From Azolla caroliniana (taxonomy: Eukaryota > Polypodiophyta), in NCBI GenBank assembly GCA_043228905.1, contig JBHGNT010000016.1:8060001-8124000 (forward strand): DNA of 64,000 bases. The letters are read 5' to 3'. The notes under the pieces were generated by a model, which ran no database searches, was not told where the DNA came from, and worked only from the letters and a program-made list of their open reading frames with translations. Position numbers and translations under genes: made by a program. Positions 24,101 to 33,706 of the stretch are shown here, piece after piece (the first letter of the stretch is position 1; each line of letters opens with the position of its first letter).

Positions 24101-25441
24101 TCGCCCTTCTTTTTCAATGAAGCACCCTTCTTGGTCGAATCGTACTTGCATCCCTTGCTCAACCATTTGGCCGACCGAGACCAAATTCATTGTGATGGTG
24201 GGAACATGCAAGACATTTTTAATGTATGTTTGCTTACCTCTTTCGTCGAACGGAACATTGCCGATGTGCCGAATCGGGTGCGTAGTGTCATCTCCAGTTT
24301 CGACATAACTGGGTCGCTCCGGCTCTCGAAGTTCGAGAAACCATTCTTTGTGGGATGTCATATGGTTTGAGGCTCCGGAGTCAACAAACCATACGTCCTC
24401 TGGATTGAGGGCACTAGTTGAGGTAGAGGCCGACATAGAGTTTGCTCTATGTTTCATCATGAACATTCCGCCACGGTCGGAGTTGTATGCGTACATTCCG
24501 CCACGATCCTCGTAGTCGGAGTTGTGCCCGTACATTCCGCTATACTCTCCGTAGTCGGAATTGTGCACATAATTCGTGAGTTGTCGGCTTGTGGAAGCCG
24601 ATTCACACATCTTCTTTCGACACTCTCCTTCGTGGTGGCCAAGCTTTCCGCAATATCCGCATTCGGTTGCGTTTTGACGGCTCGGGCCAGAGTGGAAGCT
24701 CCCCCTTCTTGCGAAGGTTCCTCGTTGGCCTCCATTTTGCGGCCAAAATTGGGAGTTGTTGTCGTAGGTCGGACCTCGTCCGCCTTGTCCTTGGCCAAAT
24801 CAGCCTCTCGCTCGTCCGCGTCCTCTTCCTCCATTAGAGTGCGTGTAGAGCATGTGGCCTTCCGACTCATTGCTCCTTATACGCACGTGGTTTTCTTCGA
24901 CCAATAGCATTGATTGGAGCTCGAAGAAGGAGGGAGATTTCTCCCGTGCTAGAACGGCGGTTCGCATCACGCCGAACCGTGGTGCGAGGCCGCCGAGGCA
25001 TATTTGCACCATCTCATCATCATCTATACTTACGCTTATTGAGCCGAGCGAGTCGCAAAGCTCCTTGATCTTCAAGGTGTATGTCGTGATGGACATATCC
25101 CTTTGTTGAATGTTGTTCAACTCTTGGCGGAGTTGAAGCTTCCTCGCGGTCGTGTTGGCGGCGAAAATCTTTCGTAGATTTTCCCACGCTTCCCTCGGCA
25201 TCTTGGCTTCTCGAATGTAACCGAGCATGTAGTCATGAACACATATCGCCAAACAATACATCATGCGGCTTGCGGCTTGCTCCCATGTCGCGTATCCGGG
25301 AGCCGCTTTGGCGGGTCGGTCTTCATGCGCTCCTTTGATGTAGCTCGAATAGCCTTGTCCGACAAGGTATTGGTGCATATTGTACTCCCAAGATGCGAAG
25401 TTGTTTCGATCCAACTTCTCGGAAGGGAGAACGCTCCCCAT
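21134..25441 (-). pseudogene. Copia B gag-pol polyprotein, one frame with five premature stops
   Basis: A single frame of 1,436 codons with no frameshift. In order: Gag (MGSVLPSEKLDRNNFASWEY, RGRG repeats, CCHC knuckle CGYCGKLGHHEGEC), protease VDSGASNHM, GAG-pre-integrase HKRIGH, integrase (IHSDVWGP, FINDFSRHTW, PQQNGVAEH), RT (LYVDDLVIGG) and RNase H (YTDADWAGYKADRRSTSG, SSTEAEY). In the catalytic motifs quoted the expected acidic residues remain. Stops: TGA at 24,800, 23,609 and 22,766, TAA at 21,938, TAG at 21,530. All are one C-to-T step from Arg or Gln codons. It would make the particle and cDNA copy; as it stands it is dead but recent. Confidence 0.95.
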
Positions 25442-25600
25442 TTGAGTATTCCTTATGTCGATTCTTCTTCTTCTTCTTCTCTCTTCGAATGCGAGCTATG
25501 TAGCGAAGCTACAATAGCGATGAGCTAGTTCTTGGTCGTCGGCGTGGAGCACAACACACGATCACGATGAGGCAAATGGGCTAGATCGAGCTACCAAATT

Positions 25601-25612
25601 GCTCTGATACCA
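25601..25612 (-). promoter_or_regulatory. Primer binding site, copia B
   Basis: Minus-strand tggtatcagagc, perfect 12-nt match to the initiator tRNA-Met 3' end, touching the LTR edge at 25,613. Confidence 0.92.
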
Positions 25613-26007
25613 TGTAAAGAATCAAGAGATGGATTCTTGTGAAGCGAATAGGTGTGAATTGTGTGTGTGTGTGTGAGATAGTGAGTGAGAGAGAGAGAGA
25701 CACACACACACACACAGAGTATACGCAAGGTTAAAAGTATATTAACAAAGGAGAAAGACACAACCTTATACAAGGTGGGAGGAGGGTGCTTTATGTAGTC
25801 ACCCTCTCTCTTCATTAACTACAAGACTCATGGAGCATGGGGAATGTGAAAGCTCATAAGTTATGTGTCATAGAATATGATTCTATGACTCATACTAAAT
25901 GCTAGAATACAAAGTGGTGACATAATGGTGACTCTTGACCGTTGGAGTGTCTCTTCACTCTCAAGGTGAGTTCACACACTAGACCAAGTTGAGCTTGATT
26001 CTCAACA
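25613..26007 (-). mobile_element. 5' LTR of copia B
   Basis: 395-bp LTR beginning tgtaaagaatc and ending gattctcaaca, followed by the TSD catag. Contains (GT)n and (GA)(CA)n runs. Used as the promoter LTR of the element. Confidence 0.93.
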
Positions 26008-26012
26008 CATAG

Positions 26013-27761
26013 AGATGCCTTCCGAGGAGATGACATAGCCTAGAAATTCCACCTGGTTCCACTCAAAACTACAATTTTCCAGTTTTGCATAAAGACCATG
26101 TTCTCAAAGTCGTTTTGGTACTAATAGTACATAAGAATCATGCTCTTCCTGAGTCTTTGAATAAATTGGTAGGTCATCCAAATATATGATCAAACAGATA
26201 TCCAAGAGATCTCGGAATATATCATTTGCCATGTGCTGGAAGACTGTTGGTGCATTGGTGAGACCAAATGGCATAACCGTATACTTGAAGTGCTCGTATC
26301 GGGTGCGAAAAGTGGTCTCCCATGCATCTCCCAATCAGATCTGTACGAGGTTATATGTGCCTCATAAGTCGATTTTTGTGAAGAACTTTACACCATTAAT
26401 CCGTTCTAAAAGACTAGAGATAAGGGGAAGTGTGCATACCTATTCCTGATGGTGACCTTATTCAAGCCACGGTAATCTACGACAAGACAAAGTGATCCAT
26501 CCTCTTTTCTTTACAAAGAAAATGGGTGCGCCAGCTGGAGATTTCGAATGTCGAATGAACCCGTTTTGCCAAATTCTCCTCTATGTAGGGTTGAAGGACT
26601 TCTAGCTCAGTTGGTGACAAGTTGTAGATCGGTCCCCATGGTGGCTCTTTTCCTGGTTGTAAATCAATGGGACAATCGTATGATCGATGGTGAGGAAGAG
26701 TACTTGCTTGTACCTTATCAAACACGTCGGCATAATGACGATACTTCTCTGGAAGTTGAACTATGGATTCCTCTTTAGTGGTCCTGCAAGGTTATACTGA
26801 TACTGCAAATACAAACATTGATTCATTGCGTCCATCCTCACACAGTTGATGTAGCAAAATGGTTGAAACCTGATGAGTAGATTCTCGAGGTTGTCCATAC
26901 CGGATTTCTCTTGTTCTCCAATCCATGTCTGGATTGTGTAACTCGAACCATGGTAACCCCAAAACAATGGGATGTTCTGGACTACTAATTATATTGAATG
27001 ATACTACACATGCCAAATCATCTAGGACAACATTAATTGGCTCTCACTCTTCTACGATATTTCCGGAAACAATGGAGCGACCATCAATGACTACTACAGA
27101 GGCTAGGCAAATGAGTTTTCTTAGGGATATTTGATGAGATTGGGCAAAATTCTTATCCATGAAGCAAGAATTAGCTCTAGAATCTAGGAGTGCTAAGACA
27201 TGTATTGGAGGGATACTTTTAGTACTAATAGTTACTTAAGCTAGGAAGACATTGCTAACTTGCTTAGAGGGAATGGAACCACTAATGGGCTACACAGATC
27301 TAGGGCTGCCCAACCAAACAACTCCTATTTTGGCTGGACTTAGTCGTTTAACTCTTCTTCTAACTGACTAAGGACTTTAAATTTGTTCGATAGACTTGGG
27401 CTATTAGTAATACTAGGACCATCATACACTCCTACCAAAATAGACTCGGGTTTAGTACAAGCAACTATTTGATTTACCTATCTTCTTGGCCTATGTGGAT
27501 AGTTTATTGCGATATGCCCTGGTCCTCCACGGTAAAGACATAATCAATTTACTCGGCGTCGTTGCTTTTCTTCTTTCGACAATGCTCCAGGACGACATGT
27601 GGTGTCGATTTCCATCGGTGTTGGAGTATTTGCCGGAGCTACATGATATGACTCCCTTGCAAATGGTTTTGCTACGCCTGAGGCGTATGTGGGCTCCAAC
27701 CTGGTCCTTGGCATTTGTAACTAGCGTTTCGAACGTTGTTCGAAAAGCCGGTTATCGCATC
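26013..27761 (-). pseudogene. Gypsy A gag end, protease and reverse transcriptase
   Basis: Reads leftwards from the copia C junction. The Gag zinc knuckle has lost two cysteines (CLYRGGPGHIAINYP, about 27,520). The protease site reads LDSRANSCFMD, where the family has DSGA (about 27,180). The RT region has YDCPIDLQPGKEPPWGPIY, the weakened start of RT, and [19 protein letters not shown] with YLDDLPIYS (26,334-26,104). The end, EFLGYVISSEGISM, joins the RNase H part across copia B. Several stops and frame changes. Confidence 0.85.
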
Positions 27762-27766
27762 GTACC

Positions 27767-28211
27767 TGTTAAGTAATTAAGTAATTAACTAGGGTTAATT
27801 AGAGACTAATTATATGGTTACGTTAAGCAACGGAAGATTAGTATGATATGTGCGTGAGAGTGTGTGAGAGGAAGAGAGAGAGAGAGAGAGGAAGTTACAC
27901 TTATGAACACGAAGATAAATGGGGGATGATTGACTATATTGAAAAGTGTCATCAACATTCAAAAATACCCACAATGAGGTATATATACAACCCATGTGCA
28001 AAGGTGCACATGTGTGGGTAGAATATAGGTACTTATGTGTAAGTCCTACATTAAATGTACTAAGGAGTGGAGGATCTAGAATATCCCACTTAAGTACAAG
28101 GTCCTATTTAAAGGCTTAAGGTCAACACATTAACTAGATTCGATCTAGGTAACTACTAAGTTACATGTGTTGACTAACTAGATTAAACTAGTTGAGCTTG
28201 ATATCTCAACA
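27767..28211 (-). mobile_element. 3' LTR of copia C
   Basis: 445 bp, tgttaagtaatt to gatatctcaaca; polypurine tract cttgagggggcg (minus) adjoins at 28,212. Contains (GA)n at about 27,873-27,890. Confidence 0.93.
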
Positions 28212-28251
28212 CGCCCCCTCAAGCTCAAGTGTGAGGCGTCCAACGTCGGCA

Positions 28252-31054
28252 TCAGTGCGACTTGCGGCTTTCTTCGCGTCTTCGCGGCTTCGTTGCGCAG
28301 TTCTCCACGGCTTTGTTCTCCCCCTTAGGCCTGTGACGAAGGCTTGGATCCTCGGGCTCTTGTTCGGCCACTACTTCCATCGCGAGGGCATAGTGATGGG
28401 CCATATACTCGTTGTATGCGTAACGAGAGACTTGGGTCTTCGCTCGTGATGAGCGGCGGAGTTTCTCGTTTGTCGATGTGAGTGCCTTCTTTACTCCGGG
28501 TGTCCTCATGATGGGTACATCGAACTCACTGTCTAGTGAGCGAGCCAAATCATCCGAATCACGGTCGTCAGGGTGGACCTCGACTTCGTATTCGGGAATC
28601 TTACCTTTGCCTTTGTTTGATGTCAGACTTGGCCGCGACGTGTTTTCATCGCGTGGAGGCTCTTGTGGGCCAATTAGCTCGGTAGAGCTTGGATTGTCCT
28701 TCAGTGGAGGACTTGGCCGAGTTTCGTCGTCCGAGTTGGCATTCAACTCTTCCTCGATCGGGTCGGATGGAATCGCATCGGGCTTATACCAAGATGCCGA
28801 TTCGTCGAAAACGACGTCGCGACTTATTTGCACCGCTCGGGTCGAAGGGTTGAAGCACTTGTACACCTTTTTCACGGACAAGTATCCTATGAGGATACAT
28901 TCTTCCGACTTCGTGTCGGGCTTCTCTCGACTTTCGTTCGGGATGCGTACATTCGCAATGCTTCCGAACACCTTGAGGTGCGAGAGGATGGACTTTCTTC
29001 CAACGAAGATCTCGTATGGAGTAAGCTCGTGCACGCTATTTGTGGTGCATCGATTCATGAGATAGATGGCCGTGGATGCCGCTTCCGCCCAATAGAAGTT
29101 CGGCATGTGCTTCTCACGCATCATGGCGCGTGCTACCTCGAGTATTTGTCGATTCTTTCTCTCGGCTACTCCGTTTTGTTGGGGAGTGTGTCGGCATGAG
29201 AATTCTCTACGAATGCCTTCACCTTGGAGGTAGGAGGTAAACTCGTCAGAGAAGTACTCCTTTCCTCCGTCCGATCGTAGGCATCGAATGTGCCGACCGG
29301 TTTCTTTCTCCACTTGGCTTGGCTTTTGAGCCTTTGAAAGTGGGAGAGCACTTCGCTCTTCTTCTTCATCGGGTATATCCACGCGTAGCGCGAGTGGTCG
29401 TCGATGAAGGTGACGTAGTACCAGCATCCACCGAGCGTCGGCGTTTGAGCCGGTCCCCATACGTCCGAGTGGATTATGTCAAGGAGGCCTTTGCTTACAG
29501 AGCTCTCCTTCGGGAATGGGAGTCTATGTTGTTTGCCGAGTTGGCATGGTTCGCACACTCGGTCGACTCGTTTCGATTCGAAGGCTAGAAGTCCGATTAC
29601 AATTCCCTTTTATTGCATTCCGCGAAGCCGTTGGAGGTTTAGGTGGCCGATTCGCTTGTGCCACAACTCAATGTTTGTCTCGGTCTTGAGACCTTTGGCG
29701 TACATGGCTGATTTTACCTCGTTCGAGTCGAGGATGAACAAGCGACCGTCTCTCCGTCCCTTGGCTATGAGTCGGCCGTCTTTCTCGATGAAGCAACCTT
29801 CATTGTTGAAGCGGACTTGCATGCCTTGCTCCACAATTTGGCGGACCGAGACCAAATTCTTTGTTATTGTGGGCACGTGCAAGACATTCTTGATGCAAGT
29901 TTGCTAGCCTTCTTTCCTGAATGGGACATCGCCGATGTGCCAAATGGGATGCGGAGTGTCGTCTCCGGTCTCTATGTAGCCGGGTCGATCTGGCATTCGC
30001 AAGTTGCGAAACCACTCTTGGTGCAACGTCATGTGGTGCGAGGCGCCGGAGTCTATGAACCACGCGTGTTCGGAGTTGGAGGTGCTTGCAGAGTTTGCGG
30101 GATCAGAGGCCATCATAGAGTTCGCTCTATGCCTCATCACGAAGAGTCCGTCGTAGTCCGCGTATTCCGCGTTCGCGGCGTAATTTGTGAGTTGCCGGCT
30201 TGTCGAGGCCGACTCGCTTCGTCTTTTTCGGCACTCCTCTTCGCGATGGCCGATTTTGCCGCAATAGTTGCACGTAGGTGGCGTCGTTCGCCGACCTTGT
30301 TTGGCGTGGAAGTTCCCCCTTCTTGTGAAGGTTCCTCGATGGCTTCCGTTTCCTTGCCAAAATTGTGAATTCCTTTCGTGGGATAGGTCGAATTGACCTC
30401 TTCCGCGTCGACCTCGTCTATGGGCACCATCCGTATCGGAGAAGAGCATTTGTCCTTCCGATGTGTTGGTCTTTGGTTGAACGTGGTTTTCTTCGACCAA
30501 TAGCATTGATTGGAGGTTGAAGAACGAGGGAGGGGTATCTCTCGCCAAGATTGTCGTTCTCAACGGGTTGAATCGTTGTGCGAGGCCGCCCAAGCATACT
30601 TGCACCATCTCGTCCTCGTCGATGTTGACGTTGATGGAGCCAAGCGAGTCGCAAATGCTCTTGATCTTGACGGTGTAGTCCGTCACGGACATTTCTTTTT
30701 GTCGTATGTTGTTCAACTCTTGCCGGAGTTGAAGCTTGCGCACGGATGTGTCCGCGGCGAAAATGTTCTTGAGATTTTCCCACGCCTCTTTGGGCGTCTT
30801 GGCGTCACAAATGTGGCTAAGCATGTGGTCGTTTACACATGTTGCGTAGCAATACATTACCCGACTCGCGCCTAGCTCCCACATTGGGTAGTTGGCATGT
30901 GTGATTTCAGGTTTGTTTTCTTGTGCGTCGTTGATGTAGCTCTAATACCCTTGGCCGATAAGGTATTGATTCATCTTGTACTCCCAAGATGAATAGTTGC
31001 TTCAGTCTAGCTTTTCGCTAGGGAGTGAGCTTCCCATTTGTTTGTTCATGTTGA
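28252..31054 (-). pseudogene. Copia C gag-protease-integrase, no RT
   Basis: The Gag start lies near 31,050 (MGSSLPSEKLD); TGA at 31,012 is where copia B has CGA, and a TAG follows near 30,945. The frame is then open (30,884-29,904): CCHC knuckle CNYCGKIGHREEEC, protease IDSGASHHM. TAG at 29,904 and TAA at 29,610 follow; unlike those in copia B, these two are not simple C-to-T changes. Integrase (HKRIGH, IHSDVWGP, FIDDHSRYAW) shifts frame once near 29,320 and ends with PQQNGVAERKN and the region after it (29,460-28,252). The last residues (about QEPEDPS onwards) run into former 3' untranslated sequence; YVDD and RNase H are absent. Confidence 0.9.
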
Positions 31055-31213
31055 TTGTTGTGTCTTCCGTTTTGTTTTCCTTCTCTTGGTCACGTACACA
31101 TCCTTCGTAACGGCACTACGGTAGCGGATAGCGAATAGCTGAGATTTGTTGTCAGCGTCTCGAACACACAATCACGAATAAGCGGTGGGCTTAGTGGATT
31201 TCCTAAACCACTC

Positions 31214-31225
31214 GCTCTAATACCA
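31214..31225 (-). promoter_or_regulatory. Primer binding site, copia C
   Basis: Minus-strand tggtattagagc, one mismatch from the initiator tRNA-Met complement, touching the LTR edge at 31,226. Confidence 0.88.
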
Positions 31226-31668
31226 TGTTAAGTAATTAGGTAATTAACTAGGGTTAATTAGAGACTAATTATATGGTTACGTTAAGCAACGGAAGATTAG
31301 TATGATATGTGCGTGAGAGTGTGTGAGAGGAAGAGAGAGAGAGAGAGGAAGTTACACTTATGAACACGAAGATAAATGGGGGATGATTGACTATATTGAA
31401 AAGTGTCATCAACATTCAAAAATACCCACAATGAGGTATATATACAACCCATGTGCAAAGGTGCACATGTGTGGGTAGAATATAGGTACTTATGTGTAAG
31501 TCCTACATTAAATGTACTAAGGAGTGGAGGATCTAGAATATCCCACTTAAGTACAAGGTCCTATTTAAAGGCTTAAGGTCAACACATTAACTAGATTCGA
31601 TCTAGGTAACTACTAAGTTACATGTGTTGACTAACTAGATTAAACTAGTTGAGCTTGATATCTCAACA
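31226..31668 (-). mobile_element. 5' LTR of copia C
   Basis: 443 bp, tgttaagtaatt to gatatctcaaca, followed by the TSD gtacc. Confidence 0.93.
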
Positions 31669-32302
31669 GTACCGCTCGATTGATTGCCTCTGTGAACGAT
31701 TTTGGTTCTTTGGAGTAAGTTAGGAGTAAGTCTTTGACATCATTTCGTAGGCCGAATCGAAATTGCTCCATCAATGCTTGGTCATCCCAGGGGATATCGG
31801 AAGCAAGTAGACGGACGATCACCTTGACATAATCGTCGGATTTGTTGATTTTCATCCTTATGCTATCAGTATCTCCAAAATAGGTTTTAAACTCGCTTAT
31901 AAACTCTTCAAAATTATTTAGTAATGGGGAACTTTTTTCCAACAACGGAGCAAACCATGCCAAAGCTGAGTCGCTCAGTAACGTGCCTACTAGACCCACT
32001 CGCGATGCATCGGTGGGATATCGGGAAGGATGTATTTGAATGACTAGGCCGATCGTAGACTCTTTATGAATCCCTTGGGTACTTGATCCTTGTTGTTGCA
32101 ATGCTACAATGGTTGCTTCAAGTTGTTGCACGCGTAACGCTAACTCCCCATGTTGTTGTTGCGCTTGTTGCTTTTCTAATGAGATTTGTTGAAGATCTCC
32201 CAACAACCGTTGATTTTCTTGTTCCAATGCGACAAACCTTTCTTTCAAGCACTGTAGCTCCGAGAAAACATATTGATATTCTTGAGCGCTAACAATTGCC
32301 AT
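31669..32302 (-). pseudogene. Gypsy A gag, N-terminal part
   Basis: Begins at the ATG at 32,302 and runs to the copia C junction. The first 80 residues are a Gln/Glu-rich predicted coiled coil (LKERFVALEQENQRLLGDL). The capsid part follows (VGLVGTLLSDSALAWFAPL, FEEFISEFKTYFGD, ALMEQFRFGLRNDVKDLLL). After removal of copia C and one TSD it continues in frame into a DNRLFEQR-like motif at about 27,750. Gag packages the element RNA. No stop within this part. Confidence 0.85.
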
Positions 32303-32375
32303 AGTATTGGAGGAAGGAAGGATAAAAAGATTAGTATGAAGGGAAGGAGGGATACGAAGCTAAAGACAATTCTTA

Positions 32376-32412
32376 TAATATAATATACTTCTTGTTGTCA
32401 TCGTTATCTCTC
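32376..32412 (+). mobile_element. Inverted piece of the gypsy A LTR (R/U5 region)
   Basis: cttataatataatatacttcttgttgtcatcgttat is the reverse complement of 17,211-17,246 in the 3' LTR. In sense it points right, opposite to the element, which marks one breakpoint of the inversion that also contains the LINE. Confidence 0.75.
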
Positions 32413-32893
32413 TCTGCAACGGTCGCTCTCTCTCTCTCTGCAACGGTCGTGCGCCACGCTGTCGTCGTTGTCGTCTGCGACGTCTGTCGCCGCTTGCTAC
32501 CGAGCTGCAGTCCCCCCCCATCGTGCGCTGCTGTCGTCTGTTGCCGCGCTGCCGCCTCTGACGTCCGTCGCCGTTTGCTGCCGTCTGCTGCCGTCTGCTG
32601 ACATCCGTCGCCGTCTACTGACGTCCGTCGCCGTCTGCTGCCGTCGGCGTGCTGGACGACCTGCTGCAGTTCGTCATCATCCGTTGTAGTCGCCGTTGCC
32701 GTTGTCGTGCTCTTCTCCACCTTGTTTCTTGAGGTTGCCGAGTGTCGCATTTCTTCTCTTGGCGGCGCATCCTTGTTCTTTTAGCGTGCTCGTCGTGTGC
32801 GAAATGCCAATGTGACTACGACATAACACAAACTCGGCTAAGTCTCGAACCCATTTATTTTATCCTTTTTTTTCTTTTCTTATTGACACTACA

Positions 32894-33700
32894 ATGTCTA
32901 AACGAAAGGAACACAAGGATACACAAGACGAGGCTATAAGTAAGGAGGACTTTTTGGATATGTTTAACCGTTTAACAAAAATAGAGACGGATATGAAAAA
33001 ATGGGTGAAAGACGCCGAAACCCACAAGAAAAAAGATAGAGAGGAAAAAGACACCCTCAAGGCCGAAATAGAAAAACTTAAAGAGGAAAACACAAACCTC
33101 AAACAACAACTTAATGACATCAAGGTATCCCGAGAGGACGGTGAAATATCCTCCATAGAGGATATAAAAGATGAGATCAAAAAAGTTAAAGAGGAGGTTA
33201 AAAATAACATAGAGTTAGCAAAAACGGGTTGGGTAGATGTCGTTAAAAGAAACATTAAAAAAGAAATAAAGGATGAAAATATTGTTAATACCACCCTCGA
33301 AGAGGAGAAAATGCGTCAGGCCCGACGCCTAAATGTGCGTGTCACTGGGCTCAAGGAAGGTGCATCCCCGAACGAGGATGCACAAACACTCGGGAAAATG
33401 TTAGGGTACACAACGACCCTACCTATCACCAAAGCTTGGAGGGCCGGACGCGACACAACTAGGAAGAGAGCCTTAGTTCTTCAATTTAAAGACTTAGACT
33501 CTAGAATCACTTTCTTTAAGAAGAGACCAATTCTTCGAGGATTGGGTGGGGACCCTATCTATCTCGATGAAGACCTCACCAAGATGCAAATTGAGCATCG
33601 CAAGAGTTGTATGCCAAAGGTTATGCAAGCTCGCAAAGACGGGCATCGCGCCTTTTATCGAGATGGGCGAGTGATCATAAATGATCGCACTACTAATTGA
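32894..33700 (+). CDS. LINE ORF1 protein (coiled coil, RNA-binding-like)
   Basis: 268 residues, no internal stop. Residues about 25-115 are Lys/Glu-rich heptads (IEKLKEENTNLKQQL), a predicted coiled coil for self-association. From about 140 a globular part begins RRLNVRVTGLKEG and continues to AFYRDGRVIINDR, the pattern of the RRM-like and C-terminal region of LINE ORF1 proteins, which bind LINE RNA and act as nucleic-acid chaperones. The start is the first ATG after the leader. Its TGA stop is in the same frame as ORF2 (see findings). Confidence 0.8.
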   Translation: MSKRKEHKDTQDEAISKEDFLDMFNRLTKIETDMKKWVKDAETHKKKDREEKDTLKAEIEKLKEENTNLKQQLNDIKVSREDGEISSIEDIKDEIKKVKEEVKNNIELAKTGWVDVVKRNIKKEIKDENIVNTTLEEEKMRQARRLNVRVTGLKEGASPNEDAQTLGKMLGYTTTLPITKAWRAGRDTTRKRALVLQFKDLDSRITFFKKRPILRGLGGDPIYLDEDLTKMQIEHRKSCMPKVMQARKDGHRAFYRDGRVIINDRTTN

Positions 33701-33706
33701 CGGCGT

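Larger units (their letters stand above)
20110..26007 (-). mobile_element. Copia B: full-length Ty1-copia element with 5-bp TSD
   Basis: Two LTRs (20,110-20,905, enlarged by a nested solo LTR, and 25,613-26,007) enclose a 4.7-kb interior with primer site, gag-pol and polypurine tract (gagcttgagggggcg on the minus strand, next to 20,905). Flanking catag repeats (20,105-20,109 and 26,008-26,012) are the TSD. It is inserted in the RT gene of gypsy A. The pol order protease-integrase-RT-RNase H is that of Ty1-copia. Confidence 0.95.
27767..31668 (-). mobile_element. Copia C: recent, non-autonomous copia element lacking RT and RNase H
   Basis: LTRs at 27,767-28,211 and 31,226-31,668 are almost identical (one base change and a 2-bp GA difference seen), flanked by gtacc (27,762-27,766 and 31,669-31,673). 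The interior is only about 3.0 kb, against 4.7 kb in copia B: coding sequence stops just after integrase and passes straight into 3' untranslated sequence and the polypurine tract. It is inserted in gypsy A gag. Confidence 0.95.

Noticed and set aside
28478-29065. Plus-strand 195-codon frame
   Set aside because: Shadow of copia C integrase on the minus strand.
32392-32689. Overlapping frames in the GC-rich LINE leader
   Set aside because: Low-complexity cgtctgctgc repeats with no protein pattern; better explained as LINE 5' untranslated sequence.
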